The translations under genes were made by a program, and so were the position numbers. From Pseudomonadota bacterium (GTDB lineage Bacteria > Desulfobacterota > Syntrophorhabdia > Syntrophorhabdales > Syntrophorhabdaceae), in assembly GCA_026388255.1 (NCBI GenBank), contig JAPLKC010000032.1:1-40506 (forward strand): DNA of 40,506 bases, written 5' to 3'. Positions 26,860 to 35,771 of the stretch are shown here, piece after piece. The notes beneath the pieces are model-generated. The model had not been told where the DNA came from. It worked only from the letters and a program-made list of their open reading frames with translations, and made no database searches. Position 1 is the stretch's first letter. Each line of letters starts with the position of its first letter.

Positions 26860-27804
26860 TTACATAAACAATTCTTCTGCCACATCCATTATCCTTTTTA
26901 TCCCCTTAACCTCATAAGGAGAAAGATAGAGTGTAACGATGTTGATGTCCTTGTATGTATCCTTAATAAAGTCAATATAATGTTGTTGCATACCCTTCCG
27001 GATCCTGTGAAATTCGCAGTCTTCATCTTTTACAGCATGATTGATGATAATATCGTCCACATTAAGCATGTTCTCTCTGAACTCCTCTATGACTCTGGTT
27101 GTCAATTTTACACCGAGGGCTTCAGGGATTGTAACGATGACGTATGCTGTTGTGCTGCCATCCCTTATAAACCGGACAATTTTTTCAGACAGCGCCTCCC
27201 AGCTTCCTATTATCTCAAGGAGCGTCCTTTTTGAGCCTTTTTGTCTGGCCATATCTTTTAATTTTTCTATGTAACTGTACATATTCATGTAAAATTTTGT
27301 TGCAGCCTCGAGATGTTTGAGAAACAGGTGAGGCAGTTGGAGCAGCCTCAGCGTATGTCCTGCCGGGGCCGTATCCCAGACAACAACATCATATTTATCG
27401 CCCTCTACAAGGTCTATGATAAAGCTCAACATATATTCTTCTTCAATTCCAGGGGCTGTTCCGATATAGTCAACGAAGTCATAATCTACATCAGCAAAGG
27501 AGGAGATAACTTCGTATATTTCAGCGCCGAAACGTTCTTTCCACTTTTCCAGTACTACATCAGACGATATTTCAAGGCCAAATAGCGAGTATCCATCAAT
27601 AATTCTTGTTTCTTTGCTTCCAATGGAAGTCTCAAAAATATCGGACAAAGATGGTGCAGGATCGCTTGAAATAACAAGTACCTTCTTCCCTTCAAGGGCA
27701 ATTTTTACAGCTATAGCAGAGGCGCATGTAGTTTTGCCAACCCCTCCCTTTCCACCGACCATGATAAGTTTAATATTCTCAGATAAGGTATTTTTCAGTC
27801 CCAT
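26860..27804 (-). CDS. ArsA-like ATPase (Get3/ArsA family)
   Basis: 314 aa. A deviant Walker A, MVGGKGGVGKTTCASA (about 16-31), with SSDPAPSLSDIF, a DTAPAGHTLRLLQLPH stretch typical for ArsA/Get3, and a late IINHAVKDEDCEFHRIRKGMQQHY. Family members are arsenite-pump ATPases or tail-anchored protein targeting factors. No arsB or arsR is nearby and the metal-binding Cys triad of arsenite ArsA is not evident, so arsenic transport is not supported. It heads the minus-strand block before rsmD, with a 70-nt gap. The cargo is unknown. Confidence 0.85.
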   Translation of the reverse strand: MGLKNTLSENIKLIMVGGKGGVGKTTCASAIAVKIALEGKKVLVISSDPAPSLSDIFETSIGSKETRIIDGYSLFGLEISSDVVLEKWKERFGAEIYEVISSFADVDYDFVDYIGTAPGIEEEYMLSFIIDLVEGDKYDVVVWDTAPAGHTLRLLQLPHLFLKHLEAATKFYMNMYSYIEKLKDMARQKGSKRTLLEIIGSWEALSEKIVRFIRDGSTTAYVIVTIPEALGVKLTTRVIEEFRENMLNVDDIIINHAVKDEDCEFHRIRKGMQQHYIDFIKDTYKDINIVTLYLSPYEVKGIKRIMDVAEELFM

Positions 27805-27955
27805 GTTTTAATACAAACCATAAATTTAAGGAGTTAAGAAGGGAAGAAGGTAAAAAATCATTCAAAAGGCAGCGCCTTATCCCTTCAGCTTCTTATTTTA
27901 TAATGATAACACTATAAATAAGGGGGTAGTCAAGGATTGCAGCAAATATAAACAA

Positions 27956-30673
27956 TTATTTTTTCTCTTCCATGACCTTGTTTATGACATTACTCAATTC
28001 ATGGATCTGGAAAGGTTTGGGAACTATACCGCTAAAACCGTATTCCTTGAATTTACCCATGATCGGGTCATTCGAATAGCCGCTCGATACGATTGCCTTG
28101 ACACAGGGGTCTATTTCGATAAGTTTCTTTACCGTTTCTTCTCCGCCCATACCACCTGGGACGGTCAAGTCGAGTATCACAACATCAAAGGGCTTGCCCG
28201 ATACCATAGCTGTTCTGTACTGACCAATGGCATCCTTGCCGTCTCTTACAGATTCCACATCATACCCAAGGGCAATTAATATTTCACAAATAGTATTCGC
28301 AACGATCTCCTCATCATCCATAAGGAGTACCCTGCCTTTACCTCGAATGGGCTTCTCTCTGTCTTTTGCCGGGGCTTCTGCCTTTTTCTTCGATGCCTTC
28401 AGATATATATAAAATGTTGTCCCCATACCTGGAGTTGAATCAACGGTAATATAACCTTCATGTTTTTTTATAATAGAATAGGTTGTCGCTAACCCGATAC
28501 CGCTCCCCCTTTGTTTTGTTGTAAAATACGGGTCAAATATTTTATCAAGATACTCTTTATGTATACCAATCCCACGGTCTTCAATCGCTATCTTTATATA
28601 CTTCCCTTTTTCCAGCAGAATCCCGCTTACTGCGCTTCCATCTTTGAGCACAATATTCATTGCCCTGATAAATATAATCCCGCCCTGGGGCATAGCCTGT
28701 TCTGCATTAATAACAATATTATTGATTACCTGATGCATAAGCCCCTCATCAATATCAACAGGATATAAATTCTCAGCCAGATCAAATTCGCATCGAACCG
28801 GAGAGCCTGTAAGGGCAAAACGTGCAGAATCTTTTAATATTGCTCCAATCGATAAGGTCTTTTTAATTGGCGACCCTCCTTTAGAGAACGTAAGGAGCTG
28901 CTGGGTCAGATCTTTTGCTCTGAATATTGCTTTCTCGGCATCCGACAATTTTTCATGTACCTTGTCGTCTTCCGGCTTGGTAAACATCTTTGCAATGGAG
29001 ATGTTGCCCAGAATGGCTGCAAGTATGTTGTTAAAATCATGTGCAATTCCACCGGCAAGAACGCCCACCGATTCAATTTTGTTCATTTTAAGAAGCTCTT
29101 TTTCCGCTTTCCTTTTTTCAGTAATGTCGAGTAATACAAACACTGCCCCATAAATTTCTTGGTTTTGACCCATTATAGGCGCTCCACTGCCCGTAATAAC
29201 AGTCTCCCTGTCATCCCTGGAAATAAGTTTTATGCTGTCGGAAAAACCGACTATTCTGCCTATTCTCAACACCTTCTCCGCAGGGTTCTCCATGCGCTCA
29301 CCTGTTTTCTCATTTACAACATGCAGTACCTCATGCAATTTCCGGCCAACAGCCTCTTCCTGGCTCCATCCGGTTAAATCCTCTGCAACTTTGTTTATAA
29401 ACATTATCTTGCCTTCTGTATCAGTGGAAATCACACCATCAACAATTGATTGCAATGTAATTGCCAACCGTTCCTTTTCTTCAGATAATGCTTTGGCGGC
29501 CTGTTTTCTTTCCGTAATATCGCGTGCAAAAAATACAAAATATTCCTTTTCTTTAAAGTTTAAATAATTACCGAGTATCTCTACCGGGAAAACCCTGCCG
29601 TCTTTTGAGCGTTGACGTGTTTCAAATGTAACAGTGCCGAGCTTTTTTGCCGTCTTCCATGCGTTTTTCTTTTCCTGAGCCGAAAGATAATTGTCTAAAT
29701 CATTGACATGCATGGCAAGAAGTTCCTCGCGCGAATACCCGAGCGAACGGCACGAAGCTTCATTGACATAAACGAACTGTCCATCAGGTCCCACCCAGAA
29801 GATATTGTCCGATGCATGATCAACTACAAACTGGGTTTGCAGTAGCATTTCTTCGGTCTTTTTCCGCTCTGCAAGCTCGACCGCCATCTTCTCGTTTAAA
29901 TGAGAGAGGGCTCCCGTGCGTTTTGCCACCTCTTCTTCAAGATATTGACTGTATTTTTCAAGTTCATTGTCGCGTCTTTGGATCTCGGTGAGCATCTCAT
30001 TAAATCCGGCAGCCAGGACGCCTATCTCATCCTTATTCTGTACCAATGCCCTCAAGGAGTAATTTTTATCCTTTGATATGCTGTGCATAAGATTTGATAG
30101 ATCGATTATAGGTTTGGCAATCATATGCTGTAGTTTTGAAAAAAATAATAAGGCAAAAACTATGGTCATGATTGATACGATGGAAAGGATCGCAATATCG
30201 AGTAAAATATTGAAATATACAGTCTTTAAGCTGTATATCATGTAGACGGTACCTACATGTTCGGCTCCTACGAGGATTTGATGTGTGAAAGCAAGATGAT
30301 CAATTGCAAAATGATAACCGTCTTTAAAGGATCTCGGTGGTTCGATATCTTTTTTTTGAAAATCCTCTCTTATAAATGAAACAAATACCTTGTTTTGCCT
30401 GTCGTAGATTGCTGCATATATGATCTTCGGATTCATTCTAAATGTTAGAAGGATCTCTTTTGCTGTTTTATGATCGTTGAAGATCAGTGGTGTTGAGCAG
30501 GTCATCCCCATCCCTTGTGCCTGAATAGTAATTTCTTTTAGGGTAATGAAACGCTGGATATATATTCTGCTCCCGATCATGAATATGCTGCTAAATAATG
30601 CTGTAATGCCGACGATTAAAAAGATTACAATAATCAGCTTTTTTCTGACCGGGGCATCTTTTAGTAGAGACAT
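27956..30673 (-). CDS. Hybrid sensor histidine kinase with receiver domain
   Basis: 905 aa membrane sensor. Helix 1 about 12-35, a periplasmic sensing stretch to about 150, helix 2 about 152-178, a HAMP domain to about 235, a coiled coil (235-278), two PAS domains (about 280-390 and 400-520), the HisKA box with His545 (AGGIAHDFNNIL), the ATPase domain (INNIVINAEQAM, EDRGIGI, GSGIGLATTYSI) and a C-terminal receiver with phospho-acceptor Asp835 (VVILDLTVPGG) and Lys in PKPF. It is similar to the many orphan hybrid kinases of Deltaproteobacteria. No separate response regulator gene is adjacent, so the target is unknown. Start ATG 30673. Confidence 0.93.
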   Translation of the reverse strand: MSLLKDAPVRKKLIIVIFLIVGITALFSSIFMIGSRIYIQRFITLKEITIQAQGMGMTCSTPLIFNDHKTAKEILLTFRMNPKIIYAAIYDRQNKVFVSFIREDFQKKDIEPPRSFKDGYHFAIDHLAFTHQILVGAEHVGTVYMIYSLKTVYFNILLDIAILSIVSIMTIVFALLFFSKLQHMIAKPIIDLSNLMHSISKDKNYSLRALVQNKDEIGVLAAGFNEMLTEIQRRDNELEKYSQYLEEEVAKRTGALSHLNEKMAVELAERKKTEEMLLQTQFVVDHASDNIFWVGPDGQFVYVNEASCRSLGYSREELLAMHVNDLDNYLSAQEKKNAWKTAKKLGTVTFETRQRSKDGRVFPVEILGNYLNFKEKEYFVFFARDITERKQAAKALSEEKERLAITLQSIVDGVISTDTEGKIMFINKVAEDLTGWSQEEAVGRKLHEVLHVVNEKTGERMENPAEKVLRIGRIVGFSDSIKLISRDDRETVITGSGAPIMGQNQEIYGAVFVLLDITEKRKAEKELLKMNKIESVGVLAGGIAHDFNNILAAILGNISIAKMFTKPEDDKVHEKLSDAEKAIFRAKDLTQQLLTFSKGGSPIKKTLSIGAILKDSARFALTGSPVRCEFDLAENLYPVDIDEGLMHQVINNIVINAEQAMPQGGIIFIRAMNIVLKDGSAVSGILLEKGKYIKIAIEDRGIGIHKEYLDKIFDPYFTTKQRGSGIGLATTYSIIKKHEGYITVDSTPGMGTTFYIYLKASKKKAEAPAKDREKPIRGKGRVLLMDDEEIVANTICEILIALGYDVESVRDGKDAIGQYRTAMVSGKPFDVVILDLTVPGGMGGEETVKKLIEIDPCVKAIVSSGYSNDPIMGKFKEYGFSGIVPKPFQIHELSNVINKVMEEKK

Positions 30674-30859
30674 TTAAATTTCTCCCCTGCTGTGCATATC
30701 TCTAACAACTTTCAACAGGCTTAAAAGTCTCGAACTGATTGTCGGGTTTGCCCGTTTTGCAGCATAGACATAACTAATTGTCATTATGAAGTTTAAAGAA
30801 AGGATTAACGGCAGTGAAAATTGTTTCTCAAAAGATATTCTTTTGTTATAATTGGACAT
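30674..30859 (-). CDS. Possible small exported protein leading into the kinase gene
   Basis: 61 codons ending with TAA directly before the ATG of the kinase. It has a basic start, a hydrophobic stretch (about 16-34, LPLILSLNFIMTISYVYA) that looks like a signal peptide, then about 27 residues. No ribosome site is seen and no family is recognised. It overlaps the upstream region of the divergent gene at 30920. It may be a chance frame or a degraded remnant. Confidence 0.25.
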   Translation of the reverse strand: MSNYNKRISFEKQFSLPLILSLNFIMTISYVYAAKRANPTISSRLLSLLKVVRDMHSRGEI

Positions 30860-30919
30860 AATAATATATATGTGTTAATCGCACATTGTTACCAAGACTT
30901 AATTAAAAAGAGGGAAAAT

Positions 30920-32566
30920 ATGAACAGGCTTAAAAAGGAAAAATCTGCCTACCTGCAACATGCAGCAAAACATAAAATAGATTGGTATCCCTGGTCTGAG
31001 GAGGCATTTGAAAGGGCAAAAACAGAGGACAAGCCTGTATTTCTGAGTTCAGGTGCTATCTGGTGTCATTGGTGCCATGTCATGGCAAAAGAAAGCTTTG
31101 AAGACGAAGAGGTGGCAGCTCTGCTGAATGAATATTTTATTGCTGTCAAAATTGACCGGGATGAAAGGCCGGGTTTTAAATCCGTCCTGAAGGCAATCGG
31201 CACCATGTATCAGCAGAAGAAAGAGGTAGTGAATGAGAGTAGCCAGGAAATTCTCCGTCATATGAAGCAGGAGAGCCTTGCACCGGGCAATCTGGATGTG
31301 TCGATGCTCGAAGCTGCGAAAAAAAGCATCCTTTCAGGCTTTGATCCAATTCATGGTGGGTTTGGGGGGGCGCCCAAATTTTCCATGCCCGGGGCAATGG
31401 AGTTTCTCATGGGCAGATATTCTTATGATAAAGACAGCGCCCTTGGAAATGCCATTAAAACAACCCTCATATGTATGGCAAACGGAGGTATTCATGATCA
31501 GCTCGGGGGCGGGTTTCACAGGTACTCAACGGATGAGGCATGGATTATTCCCCATTTTGAGAAGATGGCCGATGATAATGCGTGGCTTTTAAGGAATTAT
31601 GTCCATGCATACGGTATTTTCGGTGATGAATCGTTTAAGGAGGTCTCGGAAGGCATCATTGATTTTTTATTAAATGAGCTTTCCTATCCGGACGGAGGGT
31701 TTTATTCAAGCCAGGATGCAGATATTACGCCTGATGATGAAGGTGGATACTTTATATGGAAGAATGATGATTTCAGGAAAATCCTGAATGATGATGAATA
31801 CAGGGTTTTGTCTCCTTATCTGCTTCACGAAAAGGGCGCCATGCGCCACGATGCTTCAAAAAGGGTGCTTTATATTACAGAAGGGATAGAAGAAATTGCA
31901 GGAAAGAGCGGCATGGATGTTGAAAAAGCAAACAAAATTATCGATATAGGGAAGACAAAACTGCTTTTGGAGAGAAAAAAAAGGGAGAAGCCTTTTGTGG
32001 ACAAAGCTTTATATACGTCTCTCAATGGTATGCTTATTTCAGCTTTTTTTGAAGCATATAAGGCGATTAAAGACGAGGAGATAAAGGAATTTGCATTAAA
32101 AAGTCTCGAAAAGATTCTGGCCGTCAATTTCATCGATGAACGGCTTTTCCATGTTGAGGGCGTAGATGCCCTCCTTGACGATTATGTCAATCTTGTCGGG
32201 GCATTCATAGGGGCTCATGGAGTTACAGGAGATGCCTCGTACCTTAACATGGCAGATAAGTTCATGCGGGCGTGCATCGGCAAATTCTGGGACAATGAAA
32301 ACAATGGTTTTTTTGACACCGAAGAAGATGTGATAGGTACAAGGCTCAAAGTAACGGAAGATGCCCCGCACCCTTCAGCCAATTCAGTGGGCATTATGAA
32401 CCTCATTAAACTTTCCAACATGCCGGGAAGCGAAGAATATCTCAACTATGCGGAAAAGGCCCTGAAATGTTTTTCCTTAATTGCACAACCGATGGGAATT
32501 CACGGGGGTTATTACTATTGCGCGCTGGATGCGTTCTTTCATGAAGGCAAGGGAAATATTTGTTAA
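30920..32566 (+). CDS. DUF255/YyaL-type thioredoxin-fold protein, internally shortened
   Basis: 548 aa. The N-terminal thioredoxin-like domain has SSGAIWCHWCHVMAKESFED (about 43-62) with the CHWC pair, and the C-terminal part is the (alpha/alpha)6-barrel region of the family (GGFGGAPKFSMPGAMEFL, GGIHDQLGGGFHRYSTDEAW, HFEKMADDNAWLLR, FYSSQDAD). Relatives are normally about 670-700 aa. Between IDRDERP and GFKSVLKAIG the usual stretch with GGWPL and GTYFP, about 55-60 residues, is absent although the frame is kept. I chose ATG 30920 (GAGGGAAA before it, first residues match the family) over the longer frame from 30821. The role of the family is uncertain; its N-acylglucosamine 2-epimerase-like fold has no proven substrate here. 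Confidence 0.85.
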   Translation: MNRLKKEKSAYLQHAAKHKIDWYPWSEEAFERAKTEDKPVFLSSGAIWCHWCHVMAKESFEDEEVAALLNEYFIAVKIDRDERPGFKSVLKAIGTMYQQKKEVVNESSQEILRHMKQESLAPGNLDVSMLEAAKKSILSGFDPIHGGFGGAPKFSMPGAMEFLMGRYSYDKDSALGNAIKTTLICMANGGIHDQLGGGFHRYSTDEAWIIPHFEKMADDNAWLLRNYVHAYGIFGDESFKEVSEGIIDFLLNELSYPDGGFYSSQDADITPDDEGGYFIWKNDDFRKILNDDEYRVLSPYLLHEKGAMRHDASKRVLYITEGIEEIAGKSGMDVEKANKIIDIGKTKLLLERKKREKPFVDKALYTSLNGMLISAFFEAYKAIKDEEIKEFALKSLEKILAVNFIDERLFHVEGVDALLDDYVNLVGAFIGAHGVTGDASYLNMADKFMRACIGKFWDNENNGFFDTEEDVIGTRLKVTEDAPHPSANSVGIMNLIKLSNMPGSEEYLNYAEKALKCFSLIAQPMGIHGGYYYCALDAFFHEGKGNIC

Positions 32567-32711
32567 ATCTATCATGAACAGAGCGGGTGTTGAGGGGTTA
32601 GATTACTGCATCAACCCTTACATTCTAAAAACTTGCATATATTGAAAAAAAAACTTATATGTTATACTTGACGTTTGTGATTCCAATATTCAGGAGGTAA
32701 ACAAGACTTTT

Positions 32712-33713
32712 TTGGAAGAAAAAACTGAAGAAGAGTATTTAAGGCTGTCCTTTGAAGATATAAATGTAGCCCGTAATCTGTTTGGCACAAGAGATGAGAA
32801 TATAAAGCACCTGAAAAAGTGTTTTAACATTAAAGTCAGCGTCAGAGGTAACCATCTTACCATCATCGGGAATAAAAGCGACCTCGAAAACGCTAACAAA
32901 GTTATAACAGAAATCCATGGCATAGCAAAAAGAGGGCTTGCCGTAAAACCCTCCGATATAGACCAGGCGGCAAGATATATCGCCCATAGCCATAATAGCG
33001 CCGATGATTTGTACAAAGACCAGATTTATATATTTCCATCTAAAAAGACCATTGCCCCGAAGACAAAAAACCAGAAGACATATGTTGATGCAATAAAAAA
33101 ATTTGACATGGTTATAGGCATAGGCCCAGCCGGTACAGGGAAAACATATCTTGCCATGGCAATGGCTCTCTCATCCTTTTACAAAAAGGAGGTGTCGAGG
33201 ATAATCCTCACCAGGCCGGCTATCGAAGCAGGGGAAAAACTCGGCTATCTTCCCGGAACCATGTATGAAAAGGTAAACCCTTATCTGAGACCGCTTTACG
33301 ATGCGCTCTATGACATGGTAGATATGGAAAGGGCATCCAGGCTTGTAGAAAAGGGTGTTATAGAAATAGCCCCGCTGGCATTCATGAGGGGAAGGACACT
33401 GAACGATGCCTTCGTTATTCTTGACGAAGCACAGAACACCGGATCGGAGCAGATGAAAATGTTCCTCACAAGGCTGGGTTTTTCTTCCAAGACAGTCATT
33501 ACCGGCGATATTACCCAAATTGACCTGCCCGATAAAAAAACAAGCGGTCTTGTGGAAATTCAAGGCATTCTTAAGGGGATAAAGGGAATACAGTTTGTAT
33601 ATTTCACTGAAAAAGATGTTGTAAGACATCCCCTTGTTCAGAAAATCATAAGGGCTTATGAAAAGAAGAAAACAACTACAGAGGGCATAGGCAATGCAGA
33701 ACGGAAAGGATAA
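32712..33713 (+). CDS. ybeZ: PhoH-like ATPase (PhoL/YbeZ)
   Basis: 333 aa. Starts with a KH-like region (about 15-70, SVRGNHLTIIGNKSDLENANKVI), then the PhoH ATPase: Walker A GIGPAGTGKTYLAMAMAL (about 136-153), RPAIEAGEKLGYLPG, AFMRGRTLNDAFVILDEAQNT (Walker B), and TGDITQIDLP. It is thought to act on RNA together with YbeY, encoded two genes on. The start is TTG 32712, the only in-frame start close to AGGAGGT (32692-32698), with a slightly long spacing of 13 nt. It overlaps pgpH by 20 nt. A TATACT with TTGAAA 15 nt before it (32642-32668) may be its promoter. Confidence 0.92.
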   Translation: MEEKTEEEYLRLSFEDINVARNLFGTRDENIKHLKKCFNIKVSVRGNHLTIIGNKSDLENANKVITEIHGIAKRGLAVKPSDIDQAARYIAHSHNSADDLYKDQIYIFPSKKTIAPKTKNQKTYVDAIKKFDMVIGIGPAGTGKTYLAMAMALSSFYKKEVSRIILTRPAIEAGEKLGYLPGTMYEKVNPYLRPLYDALYDMVDMERASRLVEKGVIEIAPLAFMRGRTLNDAFVILDEAQNTGSEQMKMFLTRLGFSSKTVITGDITQIDLPDKKTSGLVEIQGILKGIKGIQFVYFTEKDVVRHPLVQKIIRAYEKKKTTTEGIGNAERKG

Positions 33714-35400
33714 ACCTTCTCCTTATTTAAAGTACGGTAAATTCCTGATATTCCTTTTCCTTTCCATTATCCTGTCGTTGATTATCAGCATTAAAAACCA
33801 ATATGGCATAACCGAATACCAGTATGGTGATATTGCAAAAGAGAATATTAAATCCCCGGTTGATACGTATATACCCAATATGGATATTATTGTTAAAAAA
33901 GGGGAGATTATTATAAGAGAAGGCGAAAGGGTCGGGGAAGATCATTTGAACAAACTATATGCCTTCAAAAATCTTGAAAAAGAAAAATCTCCAAATCTCG
34001 TGAAAGCTTTCTATCTCTCTCTTCTGCTTTTCCTCTTCATGGTAATCATATACGAATATGCAGACAGGAATATTAAAAAATTCTCTCTCTCAGAAAAAGA
34101 CCTGATTTTTGGTGCAGTCCTGCTAACGTTTACAACCGTAATGGTAAAATTGCCCTTTCTTGTTTTCGAGTATTTTACCCAAAAATATGCGCCTGATCTT
34201 TTTTACATTGTGCCGATATTTCTGTTTGGAATAATAATGCGTGTGGCTCTGTTCTCGGAAGCAGCGATTGTCTTCTCCATTTTCTTTGCAACAATTATGG
34301 GTTTTGCCTTTGAAAACAGTATGCTTATATTCATTTACACATTGGTTGGGAATGTCCTCGCATCATATTTTTCAGGAAAATGTGAGAACAGAAATACAAT
34401 ACTCAAGGCAGGTCTGTATACCGCATTTATTATGAGCTTTATCATGCTTCTTTTTAATCTGTTTATTGGCCAGACTCTTTCCAACCTTCCTGTGAAGATA
34501 GCCTTTATTCTGCTCAGCGGTATTGGAAGCAGCTTCATCGCCCTTGGCCTTCTTCCTGTGATAGAGCATATATTCGATTATACTACTGACGTAAAGCTGT
34601 TAGAGCTTGCAAACCTCGAACACCCCCTTCTTGAAGACATGATGGTTAATGCCCCTGGCACATATCACCACAGCATAATTGTGGGTAATTTATCAAAGGC
34701 GGCGGCAGAAAGCATCGAGGCGCATCCATTGCTTACAAGGGTTTCCTCATATTACCATGATATCGGGAAGTTGAAAATGCCCCACTATTTTATCGAGAAC
34801 CAGAAAGGTTTTGAGGATGCCCACAAAACTTTATCCCCGAATATGAGTGCCCTCATCATTCTTTCCCACGTGAAAGAAGGGGTAGAACTTGCTGAAAAAT
34901 ACAGGCTTGGGAAGAAGATAAAAGACATTATAAAAGAACATCACGGAACAAGCCTTGTGAGCTTTTTTTACAGCAGAGCGAAAGAGTTGGAGGATCCCGA
35001 ACTGCACGTAATAGACAAACAGGATTTCAGATACACCGGTCCAAAACCGCAGACAAAAGAAGCCGGCATAGTAATGCTGGCAGATTCAGTGGAAGCGTCT
35101 TCCAGAATGCTCGATGATCCGACACCGAAAAGAATAGAAAACCATGTCCGGGATGTGATAGAGAATATCTTTCTTGATGGACAACTTGATGAGTGCGAGC
35201 TGACGTTAAAAGATTTACATGCGATACAAAAAAGCTTTATAACAATACTCCTGGGTATATTCCATCACAGAATCGAATATCCGGAAAGGGCAGAACATGA
35301 CGGTGCTCATAAAAGACTCACAAAGGTCTCTGAAAACGGACAAACAACGCATAAAAAAAATCACGGAAGATCTGTTGACATCTTTAAAGCTGCAGGATAA
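33694..35400 (+). CDS. pgpH: 7TM-HD membrane phosphodiesterase (PgpH-like)
   Basis: 568 aa. An N-terminal helix (about 13-30), a short outside region, seven helices (about 105-300) and a cytoplasmic HD domain: TYHHSIIVGNLSKAAAE, YYHDIGKLKMPHYF (HD pair), EHHGTSLVSFFY. Relatives hydrolyse cyclic di-AMP. It is shorter than the 700-aa Listeria-type proteins because the outside 7TMR-HDED domain is reduced to about 75 residues. After HHRIEYP, where relatives usually end, about 33 more residues follow and overlap ybeY by 104 nt in another frame. The place between phoH and ybeY is the classical one. Confidence 0.9.
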   Translation: MQNGKDKPSPYLKYGKFLIFLFLSIILSLIISIKNQYGITEYQYGDIAKENIKSPVDTYIPNMDIIVKKGEIIIREGERVGEDHLNKLYAFKNLEKEKSPNLVKAFYLSLLLFLFMVIIYEYADRNIKKFSLSEKDLIFGAVLLTFTTVMVKLPFLVFEYFTQKYAPDLFYIVPIFLFGIIMRVALFSEAAIVFSIFFATIMGFAFENSMLIFIYTLVGNVLASYFSGKCENRNTILKAGLYTAFIMSFIMLLFNLFIGQTLSNLPVKIAFILLSGIGSSFIALGLLPVIEHIFDYTTDVKLLELANLEHPLLEDMMVNAPGTYHHSIIVGNLSKAAAESIEAHPLLTRVSSYYHDIGKLKMPHYFIENQKGFEDAHKTLSPNMSALIILSHVKEGVELAEKYRLGKKIKDIIKEHHGTSLVSFFYSRAKELEDPELHVIDKQDFRYTGPKPQTKEAGIVMLADSVEASSRMLDDPTPKRIENHVRDVIENIFLDGQLDECELTLKDLHAIQKSFITILLGIFHHRIEYPERAEHDGAHKRLTKVSENGQTTHKKNHGRSVDIFKAAG

Positions 35401-35761
35401 AGCCTTAAGCATACTATTCGTCAATAACAATACGATTAAGAAGATGAACAAAAGCTACTTCGGGAAAGACAGACCTACAAACGTTATATCTTTTTCGTAT
35501 ATGGACGGCTTCTCCTGTGAAGTTATAGGTGATATTGCTATTTCTCTGGAAAGGGCAAAAGAGGAAGCCGAAGAAGCGGATTGCCATTTCTACGAAAGGG
35601 TCTTCGCCCTCATTATACACGGTCTCCTTCATATTTCAGGATTTGATCATGAAAGCGGGAAGAATGAATCCCGAAGGATGAAATACAGGGAAAAGAAGCT
35701 TATGGATTATGTATATTCTCACGAGTTATATAAAATACTTGTGCCACAAAACCAGAAATAA
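35297..35761 (+). CDS. ybeY: Endoribonuclease YbeY
   Basis: 154 aa. YbeY is a zinc-dependent ribonuclease for 16S rRNA 3'-end maturation and ribosome quality control. Seen: the typical start MTVLIKDSQR, GKDRPTNVISFSY, GDIAISLERA and the metal motif HGLLHISGFDHESG with three His. Length is normal. The ATG 35297 lies inside pgpH and is preceded by GGAAAGGG; the family needs this N-terminus, so the overlap appears real. Acts with the phoH-type protein two genes upstream. Confidence 0.95.
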   Translation: MTVLIKDSQRSLKTDKQRIKKITEDLLTSLKLQDKALSILFVNNNTIKKMNKSYFGKDRPTNVISFSYMDGFSCEVIGDIAISLERAKEEAEEADCHFYERVFALIIHGLLHISGFDHESGKNESRRMKYREKKLMDYVYSHELYKILVPQNQK

Positions 35762-35771
35762 ACGATAAATC

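Noticed and set aside
26860-27804. Arsenite resistance operon
   Set aside because: The ArsA-like ATPase has no arsB, arsR or arsD near it and the Cys triad for metalloids is not evident.
30821-30919. Longer N-terminus for the DUF255 protein
   Set aside because: The extra 33 residues do not belong to the family, and a good ribosome site precedes the ATG at 30920.
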